Below are positions 61,966 to 64,000 of a stretch of DNA of 64,000 bases, piece after piece. This DNA comes from Thermoanaerobaculum aquaticum (lineage in GTDB: Bacteria; Acidobacteriota; Thermoanaerobaculia; Thermoanaerobaculales; Thermoanaerobaculaceae). Made by a program: the position numbers and the translations under genes. The stretch covers positions 1 to 64,000 of the forward strand of contig NZ_JMFG01000025.1 of assembly GCF_000687145.1 (NCBI RefSeq), given 5' to 3'. The first letter of the stretch is position 1; the number at the start of each line of letters is the position of its first letter. The notes under the pieces were generated by a model. The model was not told the origin of the DNA. It saw only the letters and a program-made list of their open reading frames with translations, and did no database searches.

Positions 61966-64000
61966 ATGCGCAAGGTTTTTGCTGCAAATTTGACCTTCTT
62001 GCTTTTTGTCGTTGCTGCCTTTGCCCAGCACCCCAACCTTCAGGTGGGTTTTAAACCGGAGCAAGCGTACCAGGTGGGAGAAATTGACAGCGTTGATCTG
62101 TTCAATGGCACAGTAAGCCTCCAAATCCCTATTGGCCAATCCTACCCTTTGAATGCGGGCATGAGCTATGGGCTTTCGGTGTCCTACAACAGTAAAGTTT
62201 GGGAGTACGGCATTCAAATCTTTTCCACTTGTCAGCCGCCTTACGATGACGTGAGCGTCCCCCAAGCTTTTCCTTCGAGGCGCTCCAACGCGGGATTGGG
62301 GTTTCGGCTCTCGTTGGGAGACCTTAACCCGCCCTGGACCTCAAGAAATGCGTGGGCTCAGTGGGTCTATGTGAGTCCTGACGGTGCTGAGCACCGTTTT
62401 TACCAGACCTTGTTGCCAAGCGAAACCGACACCGACGCTACGGTTTGGTACACCCGGGATAATTCGTACCTTCGGTTAAAGCTTTCTAATCCAGCCACCT
62501 GCAACAACAACCTTACCTATCAAACGGCGGTGGTGGAATTTCCCGACGGCTCGCGACACACGTTTGAGACAGTAAGCACGTGCAGTTCCACGTACCTTTT
62601 GCGCAAAATTGAGGGGCCCTTCCGTGACGGCTCGGGAAACCCCACCAACTGGGTCGCTATCAACTATGCGCCGGTGGGATCCGCGGAACCGACCCAATGG
62701 ACGATCAGTGACAGTCACGGACGAACGCACACCGTGACGCTGAGTTACCTTCAAGGGGTTACGGAGTTGGGTCCCCAGGTGAGTCAAGTCCAGCTGCAAG
62801 CGTTTGGTGGACAAGTGGCGACCTACACGTTCTCGTACACGGTGGTGAGCAACCTCTTGCGGTCCGGAAAGCACCAATACACCGCGTACTGCCAGGAGTG
62901 CTTCCGAAACCAGGACGCTCCGCCAAACATCGTGGCGGTACCCTTGCTCCAAAGTATTTCCCTACCCGATGGCTCGAGCTGGTCGTTTACCGATGCTAAT
63001 GGTAGCCTCGGATACAACATTCTCACCGGGACCCTGAGTTCCTGTGTCTTCCCGAGCGGAACGCCAAAGGACATACCAGGTACCCTTACGACCTTCACGC
63101 TCCCCACCTTGGGGCGGATCACATACCAGTACGGTGAATGGCAAAACCCCTCGGGAAGCGTTAACTGCTACGATCGTACTGAGGAATTAGCGCTAGTTCA
63201 GAAATTCTTGGGTGTCACGAGCCGTACGTTTACGAACACTTTTTCCGACCTAGGCGGAACAGTCGCAACCGCAGTGTGGACGTACTCCCACGACGCGCCA
63301 CGGCTTGCCAACGGTGACGTGGATGATAACGCCCAAGAGTCCTGGACAGTCGTGACGGACCCCAACGGGAACAAAACGAAGCACTATTTCCGCACCAAGT
63401 ACTGCCTTGGCTCGGACGGTTCCGGGTGGGATTACGCCTTACCGTACACACGCGGGCGAAATGGGGAGTTGACGACGCCCCCTTTCCCCTCGGTGGAGTA
63501 TTACCAAGGGAACACTTTGGTGCGAAGCGTGGCCGTGGAATACGAGAAGGACACCTTAACGCTTTTCAACGGTGCGCCGCCAGCTTTCGAAAGCTTGTGG
63601 CACGACTCGAACCGCCGGGTGAAGACGCGGCGAATCACCTACCACGACGATGGGAATCGCTTTGTTCTGACCACCTTCAGCGAATACGATGGCCTCGGTC
63701 ACTACCGCCGGGTAAACACCAGCACGAACATACCCACCTCTGGGCTCAGTCGCACGCAAGTTACAAACTACAACTCCGCTGGTAGACCTGCGGAAAGCGC
63801 ACCTTGGATCTTAACGACGTTTCTGGATCAGTCGGTAGAAGAAATCATAGGTGGGCAAACCAAACGGGCCCTTCAGGAATTTTGCTTTGATCCGCAAACG
63901 GGGTTCTTGCAACGGGTGCGGGTTTTAAGCGCCGATTCTGGGGTTCGCAGTGCCAATGACGTGATTCGCGTATATGCGCGGGATACCTTTGGCAACACGA
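61966..64000 (+). CDS. RHS/YD-repeat-type secreted protein, N-terminal part (3' truncated by window)
   Basis: ATG 61966 follows GGGAGG and the frame stays open to the right edge (678 codons). A signal peptide (NLTFLLFVVAAFAQ) precedes a region where FNGTVSLQIPIG and GLGFRLSLGDL match the start of RHS-like proteins. Later, beta-hairpin repeats such as SEYDGLGHYRRV and NYNSAGRPAES look like early YD repeats. RHS proteins form large shells that enclose C-terminal toxins, or serve as cell-surface proteins. The toxin or shell part lies beyond the window. Confidence 0.82.
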   Translation, partial: MRKVFAANLTFLLFVVAAFAQHPNLQVGFKPEQAYQVGEIDSVDLFNGTVSLQIPIGQSYPLNAGMSYGLSVSYNSKVWEYGIQIFSTCQPPYDDVSVPQAFPSRRSNAGLGFRLSLGDLNPPWTSRNAWAQWVYVSPDGAEHRFYQTLLPSETDTDATVWYTRDNSYLRLKLSNPATCNNNLTYQTAVVEFPDGSRHTFETVSTCSSTYLLRKIEGPFRDGSGNPTNWVAINYAPVGSAEPTQWTISDSHGRTHTVTLSYLQGVTELGPQVSQVQLQAFGGQVATYTFSYTVVSNLLRSGKHQYTAYCQECFRNQDAPPNIVAVPLLQSISLPDGSSWSFTDANGSLGYNILTGTLSSCVFPSGTPKDIPGTLTTFTLPTLGRITYQYGEWQNPSGSVNCYDRTEELALVQKFLGVTSRTFTNTFSDLGGTVATAVWTYSHDAPRLANGDVDDNAQESWTVVTDPNGNKTKHYFRTKYCLGSDGSGWDYALPYTRGRNGELTTPPFPSVEYYQGNTLVRSVAVEYEKDTLTLFNGAPPAFESLWHDSNRRVKTRRITYHDDGNRFVLTTFSEYDGLGHYRRVNTSTNIPTSGLSRTQVTNYNSAGRPAESAPWILTTFLDQSVEEIIGGQTKRALQEFCFDPQTGFLQRVRVLSADSGVRSANDVIRVYARDTFGNT

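Overview
The window looks like the chromosome of a Gram-negative, GC-rich bacterium. An outer membrane is implied by kdsA, kdsB and a LolA-like protein. The gene mix (YfhO-like and flippase-like glycosylation proteins, bactofilin-like/M23 pair, pyruvoyl arginine decarboxylase, LarA-type protein, a large RHS protein) reminds me of Acidobacteriota, perhaps Thermoanaerobaculia. That placement is inference from gene content only. Base composition is uneven: 1-19.4 kb is visibly less GC-rich than the core (27 G+C of 60 in 9301-9360 against 41 of 60 in 23101-23160), and the RHS end after about 60.7 kb also looks poorer in GC. Both flanks read as accessory DNA around a housekeeping core.

Accessory block 1 (1-19.4 kb) has two facing gene clusters. 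Cluster A (plus strand, 2-9032) is a tight seven-gene run: a lysine-aminomutase-type radical SAM protein (5' end outside the window), an unknown protein, an 821-residue GHKL-ATPase protein, an unknown 341-residue protein, a protein ending in a two-helix ion-channel-like module, a four-helix membrane protein and an NtrC-type sigma-54 activator. Cluster B (minus strand, 18992-9302) encodes a five-repeat Trp protein, a ClpP-like protease with a Glu at the catalytic Asp position, a VirD4/TraG-like ATPase, a VWA-domain membrane protein and a 1086-residue tubulin/FtsZ-like protein. A -24/-12-type element upstream of the VWA-tubulin pair could link it to the activator of cluster A. Cluster B resembles the tubulin-superfamily plus VWA membrane-remodelling systems predicted by Makarova and Koonin (2010), but this combination with ClpP, a conjugation-type ATPase and a repeat protein is not one I recognise.

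The core (19.6-60.7 kb) is dense. It runs through M23 peptidase/bactofilin-like; mutS-NagZ-like-queC; an NCS2 permease; a zincin; a CNT nucleoside transporter and a lipoprotein; the minus-strand kdsB-pyrG-kdsA-epimerase operon; purH-lolA-polyprenyl synthase; a macro-domain protein; an adaptor plus FtsX-type permease without an adjacent ATPase; a YfhO/GT2/flippase-like operon; tRNA-Phe with a partial duplication; secreted peptidase and cupin genes; cysS; metG-larA-like; and a pyruvoyl arginine decarboxylase followed by agmatinase, which together make putrescine from arginine. Several divergently transcribed genes carry a TANNNT box exactly 6 nt before the start codon, which suggests leaderless mRNAs.

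The right end (60.7-64 kb) holds a promoter and ribosome site leading into an 11-copy TTCC repeat inside a signal-peptide coding region. At 11 copies the frame is broken; at 10 or 13 it would be restored. This is a likely phase-variable secreted protein. It is followed by a 12-codon leader ORF, a secreted protein and the 5' part of an RHS-type protein that runs off the window.
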